DNA of 64,000 bases from Flammeovirgaceae bacterium UBA5585 (lineage in GTDB: Bacteria > Bacteroidota > Bacteroidia > Cytophagales > Cyclobacteriaceae). Below the pieces are notes generated by a model, which saw nothing but the letters and a program-made list of their open reading frames with translations, made no database searches and was not told the origin of the DNA. The position numbers and the translations under genes are program-made. Shown here piece by piece: positions 34,766-44,068 of the stretch (position 1 is the first letter of the stretch; each line of letters opens with the position of its first letter). The stretch covers positions 124,001 to 188,000 of the forward strand of contig DILT01000012.1 of assembly GCA_002425185.1 (NCBI GenBank), in the 5' to 3' direction.

Positions 34766-35368
34766 ATGTTATTGCTGATCATTATAGCAAGCTTCTTCCA
34801 TACGGTGCCTCCAGGTAGTGAGCACGCACGCAGACAATGGCTGGTTTCTGCCCGCAGCAAATTGGAAATTTCAGGCAACACCATCATCAACCGGTTTCAC
34901 TGCAAGTCTACCAACTATGCAGGTTCCGATACTTTGACAGAATTTGTTGACCATAGAACTGGCTCAAGTGTGTTGATAGGTTCTGTCACGATGATGATTT
35001 CCAACTTTGATTGCCGCAATGAAATGATTACACGGGATTTTAAAGAGACATTAAAAGCCGATGGTTATCCCCGGTTGGACATCCGATTCATAGAGCTTAG
35101 AAAAACACATGTAGATAATGGTGATTTGCATGGGGCCGTGGAAATAACTCTGGCGGGAATTTCCAAAAAATATCCGATCACCTGTGTGAGCAAATCTGCT
35201 CCGCCTAACGAACAACACCTGGAAGGAATGCGACCTTTCAAATTTTCGGATTTCGGCTTACAACCACCCAATAAGTTTTTTGGATTGCTTAAAGCAGAGG
35301 ATAACGTGTCAGTAATTTTCCATTTACGACTGACTTCGGTCATTGCTGAAAATTCTGACAATGATTAG
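34766..35368 (+). CDS. YceI-like exported protein
   Basis: A 200-residue protein with a short hydrophobic start (MLLLIIIASFF). The core is a lipocalin-like YceI pattern: WLVSARSKLEISGNTIINRFHCKS, ISNFDCRNEMITRDFKETLKADGYPRLDIRFIEL and LHGAVEITLAGISKKYPI. YceI proteins bind isoprenoid-like ligands in the periplasm. It lies 21 bases before the P2 ATPase gene. A second YceI is at 55066. Confidence 0.7.
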   Translation: MLLLIIIASFFHTVPPGSEHARRQWLVSARSKLEISGNTIINRFHCKSTNYAGSDTLTEFVDHRTGSSVLIGSVTMMISNFDCRNEMITRDFKETLKADGYPRLDIRFIELRKTHVDNGDLHGAVEITLAGISKKYPITCVSKSAPPNEQHLEGMRPFKFSDFGLQPPNKFFGLLKAEDNVSVIFHLRLTSVIAENSDND

Positions 35369-35389
35369 AAACCATTTAAAAGGACAAAG

Positions 35390-38131
35390 ATGAAAGCAAG
35401 TAGTCATAATTTCAAATCAGATGAAAGGTCCGCTAACAAACAGACTCCGACCAATTGGCATGCATTATCTGTTGATGAAGCCTTCCGGCTACTTAACACA
35501 TCTGATAATGGCCTGGTCGCTGCATCAGTTTCTGATCGGTTGTTATCTTACGGTCCTAATAAACTTCCCGAACACTCCGGTAAAAATCCCATCATCAGGT
35601 TTTTAAAGCACTTCGACAATCTCCTTATATATATCCTCCTCGTTTCGGCAGTCATCACAGCATTAATGGGCAACTGGCTCGTTACGGGCGTAATCTTTGG
35701 CGTTGAGCTTATAAATGCTATTATCGGATTTATTCAGGAAGGCAAAGCAGAACGTGCTATAAACGCTATAGGCCAAATGTTGTCAGAACACGCGCGGGTA
35801 AAACGCGATGGAAGACTTGAACTTGTACCTGCTGAAGACCTTGTTCCGGGAGATGTCGTGCTGCTGAAAGCCGGAGACAAAGTGCCTGCCGATTTGCGGC
35901 TTTTTGAATCCGGCAATCTGAAGATCGAAGAAGCTATCCTCACCGGTGAATCTTTGCCGGTTGGAAAAGATACACAACCGAAACCGCTTCAAACCTTACC
36001 TGCGGACCGAAAATGTCTGGCGTATTCCGGTACATTAGTTACAAACGGCTCCGGACAAGGTGTGGTAATTAATACCGGGATCAGAACAGAATTAGGTCAG
36101 ATCAGCAAAATGATGGGTGAAGTCAAGACGCTCACCACTCCGTTGCTAAAAAAGGTGGATCGTTTTGGGAAAGTGCTCGCAGTATCTATCATAATTCTGT
36201 CCATTATCTTTTTTGCGCTAGGCCACTTTATTCATAGCTACACGCATAGCGAACTATTCATCATTGTGGTTGGACTGGCCGTGGCCATGATACCGGAAGG
36301 CTTGCCGGTGTTGATGACTATTGTTCTTGCTAAGGGTGTTCAAAAGATGGCCCGTAATAATGCTATTATCCGAAAACTTCCTTCCGTTGAAACTTTAGGA
36401 GAAGTAACGGTTGTCTGTTCCGATAAAACAGGAACACTCACAAAAAATGAGATGACAGTAACCGATGTGGTGATGCCTGGAAATCATTTTGCTGTGACTG
36501 GCGCGGGTTATTCACCTGATGGCAATGTCCTGCTTGATAACAAAATAATAACCTTCCGTTATACACCTGAATTAAATCAACTTATTCAATGCGTGGCGTG
36601 GTGCAATAACGCAGAAGCCAATAATTCACGTGATGACTGGTCATTTGTTGGAGACCCGACTGAAAACGCTTTGCTATCCCTTGCATTAAAATCGGATTTC
36701 AAGGAGTTTAAAAGTGTTGAACGATTGGATATTATTCCTTTCGATTCGTCTCAGAAGTTTATGACCGTATTGATAAAAGGTGAAATGCAGAATACCATTT
36801 ATGTGAAAGGAGCGCCCGAAAAAATTTTGAGCCTGTCAGCAAGCCAATCTGAAAATGGTAGTATTTCACCGCTGGACGAGGAGTTTTGGAAGTTGAGGAT
36901 TTCACGGTTGGCATCAGAAGGTAAGAGAATTATAGGAGCAGCGCATAAAGAAGTATCTCCGAAAAAAGCCGATATTCAGCTTGACGATATAATCGATTTG
37001 AAATTTACAGGCCTCATTGCCATGATAGATCCTCCACGGCCGGAGGCGATAGAAGCGATAAGCAAATGTCATAACGCTGGAATTGATGTTAAAATGATTA
37101 CCGGTGATCATCATCTTACTGCAACTGTGATTGGTAGACAATTAAACATCAGTGATGAAATCAATACAATCAGCGGCTACGAACTTGAAGAAATCAGTGA
37201 CGAAGAATTGGTTTCAATAGCAGCAAGAAAAAATATCTTTGCCCGCACAACACCGGAACAAAAATTAAGGCTGGTCAAAGCACTTCAAAAAAACAATCAC
37301 GTTGTTGCCATGACGGGTGATGGCGTAAACGATGCCCCGGCATTAAAGCGGGCTGACGTAGGAATTGCAATGGGTATTAAAGGTACTGATGTTACAAAAG
37401 AGGCAGCAGAAATGATTCTTGCTGACGACAATTTTGCAACCATAAGCAAAGCCATATTCGAGGGCCGCTCTATATATGACAACCTCAAAAAATCGATTTT
37501 GTTTGTTCTGCCCACGAACGGGGCGGAAGGATTTGTCATGATGGCCTCTATTCTGATTGGTGGCCACATGCCTATCACACCGCTCCAGATATTATGGATA
37601 AATCTTGTAACGGCAGTTACGCTCGGGTTTGCCCTTGCATTTGAACCCGGTGAGCCGAACCTCGAAAACCGCCCTCCCCGCCAACCTGATGAGCCCTTAA
37701 TGGATGGTTTTCTTGTCTGGCGAATCGGGTTTGTTTCAATTTTACTGGGTGCTATAGTGCTGTTAGTGCACCATTATCTTATTGAGTTTGGTGCAGGTCT
37801 TGAACATGCACGGTCGGCTTCCGTAAATACACTTGTTGCGGGTGAAGCATTTTATCTGTTGAACTGTCGTTTTATGAAGGAACCCCTATTGGGCAAGGGC
37901 CTGTTCAAAAATATGAAAGTGTTTTACTCGATCGGCACCGTGCTGCTGATTCAAATATTTTTTACTTACACGCCTTTTATGAATACCCTCTTCGATACCA
38001 CACCCTTGCATGGAAGGGAATTGACTTGGGTTTTCCTGGGGGGATTGCTCATTTTTATCGTAGTGGAGTTTGAGAAATTAATTGTAAGGAAGATAGAAGC
38101 CAGAAATTCGAAAAGGACGGGTCTTTTTTAA
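35390..38131 (+). CDS. P2-type cation-transporting ATPase (Ca2+-ATPase/PMR1-like)
   Basis: A 913-residue ATPase with N-terminal cation-ATPase domain, TGES, the helix VAMIPEGLPVLMTI (about 300), phosphorylation site CSDKTGTLTKNEM (about 345), PFDSSQKFM, KGAPEKIL in the nucleotide domain, and GDGVNDAPALKRADVGIAMG (about 643). The C-terminal helices include ILWINLVTAVTLGFALAFEPGE. The PEGLP helix marks the P2A/P2-type group moving Ca2+ or Mn2+ and not soft metals. It is set apart from the CusA cluster by 124 bases. Confidence 0.88.
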   Translation: MKASSHNFKSDERSANKQTPTNWHALSVDEAFRLLNTSDNGLVAASVSDRLLSYGPNKLPEHSGKNPIIRFLKHFDNLLIYILLVSAVITALMGNWLVTGVIFGVELINAIIGFIQEGKAERAINAIGQMLSEHARVKRDGRLELVPAEDLVPGDVVLLKAGDKVPADLRLFESGNLKIEEAILTGESLPVGKDTQPKPLQTLPADRKCLAYSGTLVTNGSGQGVVINTGIRTELGQISKMMGEVKTLTTPLLKKVDRFGKVLAVSIIILSIIFFALGHFIHSYTHSELFIIVVGLAVAMIPEGLPVLMTIVLAKGVQKMARNNAIIRKLPSVETLGEVTVVCSDKTGTLTKNEMTVTDVVMPGNHFAVTGAGYSPDGNVLLDNKIITFRYTPELNQLIQCVAWCNNAEANNSRDDWSFVGDPTENALLSLALKSDFKEFKSVERLDIIPFDSSQKFMTVLIKGEMQNTIYVKGAPEKILSLSASQSENGSISPLDEEFWKLRISRLASEGKRIIGAAHKEVSPKKADIQLDDIIDLKFTGLIAMIDPPRPEAIEAISKCHNAGIDVKMITGDHHLTATVIGRQLNISDEINTISGYELEEISDEELVSIAARKNIFARTTPEQKLRLVKALQKNNHVVAMTGDGVNDAPALKRADVGIAMGIKGTDVTKEAAEMILADDNFATISKAIFEGRSIYDNLKKSILFVLPTNGAEGFVMMASILIGGHMPITPLQILWINLVTAVTLGFALAFEPGEPNLENRPPRQPDEPLMDGFLVWRIGFVSILLGAIVLLVHHYLIEFGAGLEHARSASVNTLVAGEAFYLLNCRFMKEPLLGKGLFKNMKVFYSIGTVLLIQIFFTYTPFMNTLFDTTPLHGRELTWVFLGGLLIFIVVEFEKLIVRKIEARNSKRTGLF

Positions 38132-38228
38132 ATCCATACGAGAAGATTTCTTCTGTAAAACCGGCTAAATAAAGGAATTTGCGGAAGCACCAATTTCAAC
38201 GAGATGAACCTTTTTATTGAAAAAATCG

Positions 38229-38236
38229 TACATTTG
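38229..38236 (+). promoter_or_regulatory. putative -7 element TACATTTG
   Basis: TACATTTG fits the Bacteroidetes TAnnTTTG -7 element and lies 19 bases upstream of the GTG start at 38256. No good TTG at the expected 19-base spacing is seen, so the call is weak. It would drive the SFLI gene and possibly the cus operon. Confidence 0.4.
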
Positions 38237-38255
38237 CAAAGCTTAATAGTAATAA

Positions 38256-38678
38256 GTGCAGCGTTTTAGAAAAATATCGGCCTTCGCGTTATCCCTGCTG
38301 GTGCTGTTCAGTTCCATCGGCCTTACGTTGAGTGCGCACTTTTGCATGGGCGAAATACAGGACTTTGCTCTTTTCTCGCATGCCAGTACCTGTGGCATGA
38401 CTGCCCCGGTTTCACCTTGCAACAATCCCGAAAGTTCCAATAGCGGCAACATTGCCGATCAGGGATGCTGTGAAGACCTTACTATGATCGTAGATGGTCA
38501 GCAGGTAATTAAAACAGAAACACTCTCCGTTCAGGAAATAAATCTCATTACCGTTTTTGCCTGGTCTTATCTCATATCCGTTAATCTTCCTTCTGCTGAA
38601 GTTGATTCTTACAAAGATTACACACCACCACTGATCGAACGTGACATTCCCGTATTCGTTCAATCCTTTCTGATTTAA
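38256..38678 (+). CDS. HYC_CC_PP family protein upstream of cusA
   Basis: A 140-residue protein starting at GTG. The N-terminal helix runs to SAHFCMGEIQDFALF, then STCGMTAPVSPC, GCCEDLTMIVDGQQ, YTPPLIERDIPVFVQSFLI. This is the clearest member of the HYC_CC_PP type: HFC, CC and PP motifs in order and the conserved SFLI end. The function is unknown. It sits 98 bases upstream of CusA, which supports a copper-linked role for all five relatives in the window. Confidence 0.82.
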   Translation: MQRFRKISAFALSLLVLFSSIGLTLSAHFCMGEIQDFALFSHASTCGMTAPVSPCNNPESSNSGNIADQGCCEDLTMIVDGQQVIKTETLSVQEINLITVFAWSYLISVNLPSAEVDSYKDYTPPLIERDIPVFVQSFLI

Positions 38679-38776
38679 GCATTTCATTTGATTCTCGCGA
38701 AGAATGGAACAGCCATGTTATTGGTTTTCCAATGCTTTCATTCCTTTCACAAAATCTCAAAAAAATCAAATGAAAA

Positions 38777-41700
38777 ATGCTCAATTCCATTATCAAATTC
38801 TTTCTCGAGAATAAACTCGTAACCGTTCTCGTATTGCTGTTGATTGTCGCCTGGGGTGTGGTAACAGCCCCATTCAATTGGGAATTTGAAAACTTTCCGC
38901 GCGACCCCGTTCCGGTAGATGCCATTCCGGATATTGGAGAGAACCAGCAAATCGTGTTTACCGAGTGGATGGGACGCAGTCCGCAGGATGTGGAAGATCA
39001 GATTACCTACCCGCTTACAACTGCCTTGTTAGGTCTGCCACATGTAAAGAGTGTGCGCAGCAGTTCTGCTTTCGGTTTCTCCAGCATTTATATCATCTTC
39101 AAAGAAGATGTTGAATTCTACTGGAGCCGGTCGCGGGTATTGGAAAAACTTAACTCGTTGCCGGCCGGGTTACTGCCGCCAGGAGTCCAGCCCAAACTGG
39201 GGCCGGATGCAACTGCACTCGGACAGGTTTACTGGTACACCCTGGAGGGTCGCGATAAAAACGGAAAGCCTACCGGTGGATGGGATTTGCATGAACTGCG
39301 CACCATCCAGGATTATTATATCCGCTATGCGCTTACCAGCGTTGAGGGTGTTGCCGAAGTTGCTACCGTTGGTGGTTATGTAAAAGAATACCAGGTAGAT
39401 GTTGATCCCGTGGCACTCAAAGCTCATGGCGTGTCGCTTATGGATGTAATGCAAGCCGTTAAAAACAGCAACATCGATGTAGGCGCCAACACCATTGAAG
39501 TGAACCGGGTTGATTATTTTGTGAGAGGGCTGGGTTATGTAAAGCAACTCAAGGACCTGGATCAGGCGGTAGTAAAAGTAACCGATAATGTTCCTATTCG
39601 CATCAAAGACATAGCAAGAGTGAACATTGGCCCCCAGCCCCGAAACATGAGTGGCATTCTTGACAAATCCGGGGCGGAAGCGGTTGGCGGAGTGGTGATT
39701 GCGCGTTATGGGGACAATCCCTTGAAAATCATCAATGCCGTTAAAAAGGAGATCGAAAACATTTCTGAGGGGCTTCCTTCCAAAACGCTGGAAGACGGAA
39801 CGGTTTCCAAAGTGACCATCGTACCTTTTTATGATCGCACCGGCCTGATTTACGAAACACTCGGAACGCTTTACGAAGCTATCAGCCTGCAAATCCTGAT
39901 CACCATCATCGTCATCATCGTGATGGTGTATAACCTTCGCGCCTCAATGCTCATCTCAGCATTGCTGCCAATGGCTGTATTGATGTGCTTCATCTTTATG
40001 AAATACGTAGGCGTGGATGCCAACATTGTGGCGCTCTCGGGTATCGCCATCGCTATTGGAACTATGGTTGATCTCGGCATTATCCTCAACGAGAACATTC
40101 TACGGCATCTCGAAGCTGCTCCTGAAGGGCAATCAAAAATGAAAACCATTTATGATGCCAGCACAGAAGTGGCCACGGCCATTCTCACGGCCGTGAGCAC
40201 AACGATAGTGAGCTTTCTTCCGGTGTTTACGCTGCAGGCAGCCGAGGGAAAATTGTTCGGCCCGCTGGCCTATACAAAGACATTTGCACTCCTGGCGGCT
40301 TTGATTTTTACATTGGTTATCATGCCGGCTTTTGCGCACTGGGTATTTTCGATAAAGCGTGGCAAAACCAGGTTAGGTCTTTACTTCAATTACTTACTCA
40401 TTCTGGCCGGTCCTGTAATTGCTTTCACGGCATGGGTATGGGCAGGTTGGGTGCTATTCGGGTTTGGCTTAATCAATTCATTGCTCGCGCATTTTCCTGA
40501 TAGGCTGGGCAAGTATCGCGACTTGCTCATGGTGGGGTTCACCGTTGTAGCCGTAGCCTGGTTACTTACGGTTGAATGGGTGCCGCTGGGTGTAACGAAC
40601 AGTGCATTCGTAAACTTCCTGTTCATTGCCCTCGTGCTGGCCCTTGTGCTGGGGTCATTTTCTTTATTCCTGAATTTTTATCCACGCATCCTGATGTGGT
40701 GTCTGAACAACAAGAAATTGTTCTTCATCATCCCCATTGTAATCATTCTTACCGGGGCCAGCGTATGGATGGGTTTCGACAGGGTCTTTGGAATTATTCC
40801 TAAGACTACAGAAAAAATAGGTTGGAACATTCGCGAAACTTCCTTGTGGTCGGCCATGAGTCACACCTTTCCCGGCATGGGCAAGGAGTTTATGCCTTCC
40901 CTCAATGAAGGTTCATTTTTGCTGATGCCTACTTCCATGCCCCACTCAGGCGTTGAAGTGAACCGCGAAGTATTGCAAAGGCTCGACATGCTGGTTACAG
41001 CCATACCGGAAGTGGAAACGGTTGTTGGAAAAGCAGGACGTGCAGAGACGGCCATTGACCCCGCGCCCCTCTCCATGTTTGAAAACCTGATCAATTATAA
41101 AAGCGAGTACGCTACTGACATGAATGGAAACAAACTGCGGTTCAGGGTTAACAAACAAGGACAGTTTGTACTCAACAATGGCGAGGTGTACGATCGCGAA
41201 ACGATGTCCCCGGAACAAATACACGTAAGCCAATTAATCCCTGATGCCAGAGGTGAATATTTCCGTCAATGGCGCAGCCATATCAAAACACCCGATGACA
41301 TCTGGAATGAGATAATCAGTGTGGCCAACATACCGTGGGTAACTTCCGCTCCACGACTCCAGCCAATAGAAACGAGGCTTGTCATGCTTCAAACCGGCAT
41401 GCGCGCACCTATGGGACTCAAAGTTTACGGTCCTGATCTCAAAACCATAGAAGAGTTTGGACTTCAATTAGAGAAATATTTGAAGGAAGTACCATCGGTT
41501 AAATCACAGGCTGTGTTTGCGGATCGTATTGTAGGAAAGCCTTACCTGGAAATAGCCATCGACCGCACACAGATTGCACGGTATGGTCTCAACATCCGTG
41601 ATGTGCAGGATTATGTTGAAACAGCCATTGGCGGTATGCCGCTTAGCACTACCGTTGAAGGCCGGGAACGTTTCCCTATCCGGTTGCGCTATGCACGTGA

Positions 41701-42601
41701 ATGGCGCGATGACCACGCAGTCATTGAGCGTATGCTAGTTCCGACACCTATGGGGTCATATATTCCATTGGGCCAACTGGCCGATATTACGTACAGGCCG
41801 GGACCTGAGATGATCCGGGGTGAAAACAGCTTTCTGGTCGGTTATGTATTGTTAGACAAAATGCCCGGCTACGCAGAGGTAACGGTGGTGGAAGATGCCC
41901 AGCGATATTTGAAAGAAAAAATCGAATCGGGCGAATTGAAAGTTCCTGCCGGAGTTCGATACCAATTCTCCGGAAGCTATGAGAACCAGTTGCGTGCCGA
42001 AAAAAGGCTTTCCATAGTTGTGCCCCTTTGTCTTTTGACCATTTTCCTGATCCTTTATTTCCAGTTTCGTTCTGTGGCAACATCCTTCTTTGTGTTTGCC
42101 GGAATCTCAATGGCATTTGCAGGCGGATTCATCATGCTTTGGCTATACGGACAGGATTGGTTCATGGACTTCTCAGTCTTAGGTACTAACATGAGAGAGT
42201 TGTTCCAGATGAAAACATACAACCTGAGTGTGGCGGTATGGGTTGGCTTCATTGCACTGTTTGGCATTGCTACAGATGATGGTGTTGTGGTAGCTACCTA
42301 TTTGAAGCAAAGCTTTGAAAAACGAACTCCGGAAAATGTAACCGAAGTACGCAACGCAGTATTGGAAGCTGGTAAGAAGAGAGTGAGACCTTGTCTGATG
42401 ACGACAGCTACTACGCTGCTTGCGCTTTTGCCGGTACTTACGTCATCGGGACGCGGATCAGACATTATGATACCCATGGCCATTCCATCCTTTGGTGGAA
42501 TGACCATCGAGTTAATCACTTTGTTTCTCGTTCCGGTGCTCTACAGTTGGTGGGCCGAACGCAAAGTAAAAAAGAACCTGGAAGCAATCACTGAATCCTA
42601 A
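38777..42601 (+). CDS. cusA: CusA-type Cu/Ag RND efflux pump with long insertion
   Basis: A 1274-residue inner-membrane HME-RND pump, longer than typical CusA (about 1050). The N-terminal helix, DAIPDIGENQQIVFTEWMGRSPQDVEDQITYPL, TM4 IAIAIGTMVDLGIILNENILRHLE and GKEFMPSLNEGSFLLMPTSMPHSG all match the monovalent Cu/Ag group. Residues about 523-700 hold extra hydrophobic helices between TM6 and the second periplasmic domain that most CusA proteins lack. CusC and CusB follow immediately. Confidence 0.9.
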   Translation: MLNSIIKFFLENKLVTVLVLLLIVAWGVVTAPFNWEFENFPRDPVPVDAIPDIGENQQIVFTEWMGRSPQDVEDQITYPLTTALLGLPHVKSVRSSSAFGFSSIYIIFKEDVEFYWSRSRVLEKLNSLPAGLLPPGVQPKLGPDATALGQVYWYTLEGRDKNGKPTGGWDLHELRTIQDYYIRYALTSVEGVAEVATVGGYVKEYQVDVDPVALKAHGVSLMDVMQAVKNSNIDVGANTIEVNRVDYFVRGLGYVKQLKDLDQAVVKVTDNVPIRIKDIARVNIGPQPRNMSGILDKSGAEAVGGVVIARYGDNPLKIINAVKKEIENISEGLPSKTLEDGTVSKVTIVPFYDRTGLIYETLGTLYEAISLQILITIIVIIVMVYNLRASMLISALLPMAVLMCFIFMKYVGVDANIVALSGIAIAIGTMVDLGIILNENILRHLEAAPEGQSKMKTIYDASTEVATAILTAVSTTIVSFLPVFTLQAAEGKLFGPLAYTKTFALLAALIFTLVIMPAFAHWVFSIKRGKTRLGLYFNYLLILAGPVIAFTAWVWAGWVLFGFGLINSLLAHFPDRLGKYRDLLMVGFTVVAVAWLLTVEWVPLGVTNSAFVNFLFIALVLALVLGSFSLFLNFYPRILMWCLNNKKLFFIIPIVIILTGASVWMGFDRVFGIIPKTTEKIGWNIRETSLWSAMSHTFPGMGKEFMPSLNEGSFLLMPTSMPHSGVEVNREVLQRLDMLVTAIPEVETVVGKAGRAETAIDPAPLSMFENLINYKSEYATDMNGNKLRFRVNKQGQFVLNNGEVYDRETMSPEQIHVSQLIPDARGEYFRQWRSHIKTPDDIWNEIISVANIPWVTSAPRLQPIETRLVMLQTGMRAPMGLKVYGPDLKTIEEFGLQLEKYLKEVPSVKSQAVFADRIVGKPYLEIAIDRTQIARYGLNIRDVQDYVETAIGGMPLSTTVEGRERFPIRLRYAREWRDDHAVIERMLVPTPMGSYIPLGQLADITYRPGPEMIRGENSFLVGYVLLDKMPGYAEVTVVEDAQRYLKEKIESGELKVPAGVRYQFSGSYENQLRAEKRLSIVVPLCLLTIFLILYFQFRSVATSFFVFAGISMAFAGGFIMLWLYGQDWFMDFSVLGTNMRELFQMKTYNLSVAVWVGFIALFGIATDDGVVVATYLKQSFEKRTPENVTEVRNAVLEAGKKRVRPCLMTTATTLLALLPVLTSSGRGSDIMIPMAIPSFGGMTIELITLFLVPVLYSWWAERKVKKNLEAITES

Positions 42602-42610
42602 CAGATAAAC

Positions 42611-44044
42611 ATGGAACAGATGAAACAAATATTATTGATAATCACTATTTCAATTTGTCTGTCGGAGTTTTCCCATGGTCAGACATTGAACAACTACCTG
42701 GAAATAGCCGCTAAAAATAATCCCGAACTAAGTGCCTACTTCCATGAATATCAGGCGTCACTTGAAAAAATACCACAGGCCGGAGCCCTGCCCGATCCTG
42801 AAATTTCTTTGTCCATGTTTATTGGACGCGATGGCTTATTCATGGAACGCTTTATGGGAAAGCAAAACACGGAGATACAAGCCATGCAGATGTTTCCCTG
42901 GTTTGGTATGCTTCGCACCCGTAAGGATGAAGCCAGTAAAATGGCAGTCGCCCGCTATGAATTATACCAGGAAACCAAAAACAGGCTTTTCTACCAGGTA
43001 AAGAATACATGGTACGATCTCTACCAATTGGAGGAAGAAATTCGCATTACAACGGAAAACCTGGAAATTCTGAAAAAGTACGAACGTCTGGCGCTGATCA
43101 GATTTCAAAGTGCGGGTACCGGGTCAGGTGGAGCGATGCAGAATACCGGGTCAATGAACCAGACAAAGCCGACTACATCCACCGGAAGCATGGGTGGCGG
43201 CATGTCGATGGGAGGAAAAGCAAATGTAACCGGCAGCAGTTCACCGGGTGGTATGCCTTCTGCTAATCCATCCATGGGCGCAGCAAAGTCTGGTATGAGT
43301 GATGTGCTCAGGGTGAGAATGGAAATCAAAGAACTTGAAAACCAACTGGCCTCATTGCAGGATTCACGGGCTCCGTTGGTGGCAGAGTTCAACCGACTGC
43401 TGAATAGGAACTATGATGAGGCCGTCACTATTGCCGATACGCTTTCGGACAGGGCTCTCTCCATCGACAGGCTTGCACTGCTCGACAGCATATCCCAAAA
43501 CAACCCGATGGTTCGGATGCTGGAGGCTGAAAACCAGGCGTATGAAGCGCAAAAGAAAATGGCCAGGCTTGAAGGCAAGCCTATGATCGGGGCGGGTTTA
43601 ACGTACATGCAATTCAGTCCCCGTTATGAAAACGATATGGCTATGGGCGGTGATGATATGGTGATGCCAATGGTACGACTAACACTGCCCATATACAGAA
43701 AAAAATACAATGCTTTATATAAGGAGGCAGAGCTTAAGCAAAAAGCTGTTCAGTTGCGAAAAGGAAATACCGTTAATCTGTTGGCGACAGAATGGAACAG
43801 CAACCTCCGCGACCTGGATAATGCCACGCGAAAAACTACACTTTACCGTGAGCAATCCGGTCTTGCCCGGCAAACACTTGAACTGCTCATGGTTTCTTAT
43901 TCAACTGAAGGAAGAGATTTTGAAGAAGTATTACGCGTTCAGCAACAACTGATTGACTATGAGTTTAGACTTATTGCCGCTATTGTCGATCAGCACAAAT
44001 CGGTGGCCTTGTTTGAAATGCTTGCCGCAACTGAACTTAATTAA
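42611..44044 (+). CDS. cusC: CusC/TolC-type outer-membrane factor with Met/Gly-rich insert
   Basis: A 477-residue outer-membrane factor (signal ending FSHGQ) with the two TolC helical repeats (LEIAAKNNPELSAYFHEYQASLEKI; AENQAYEAQKKMARLEGKP). Residues about 178-235 are a low-complexity Gly/Ser/Met segment (SMGGGMSMGGKANVTGSSSPGGM) inserted between helices. Met-rich segments bind Cu(I), so this may be a metal-collecting loop in the periplasmic barrel. It is 9 bases downstream of CusA. Confidence 0.88.
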   Translation: MEQMKQILLIITISICLSEFSHGQTLNNYLEIAAKNNPELSAYFHEYQASLEKIPQAGALPDPEISLSMFIGRDGLFMERFMGKQNTEIQAMQMFPWFGMLRTRKDEASKMAVARYELYQETKNRLFYQVKNTWYDLYQLEEEIRITTENLEILKKYERLALIRFQSAGTGSGGAMQNTGSMNQTKPTTSTGSMGGGMSMGGKANVTGSSSPGGMPSANPSMGAAKSGMSDVLRVRMEIKELENQLASLQDSRAPLVAEFNRLLNRNYDEAVTIADTLSDRALSIDRLALLDSISQNNPMVRMLEAENQAYEAQKKMARLEGKPMIGAGLTYMQFSPRYENDMAMGGDDMVMPMVRLTLPIYRKKYNALYKEAELKQKAVQLRKGNTVNLLATEWNSNLRDLDNATRKTTLYREQSGLARQTLELLMVSYSTEGRDFEEVLRVQQQLIDYEFRLIAAIVDQHKSVALFEMLAATELN

Positions 44045-44068
44045 TCTGAAAAGCAAAACTCAATTACC

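Noticed and set aside
39170..39892. 240-codon minus-strand frame within cusA
   Set aside because: It is antisense to a well-supported pump gene and has no domain.
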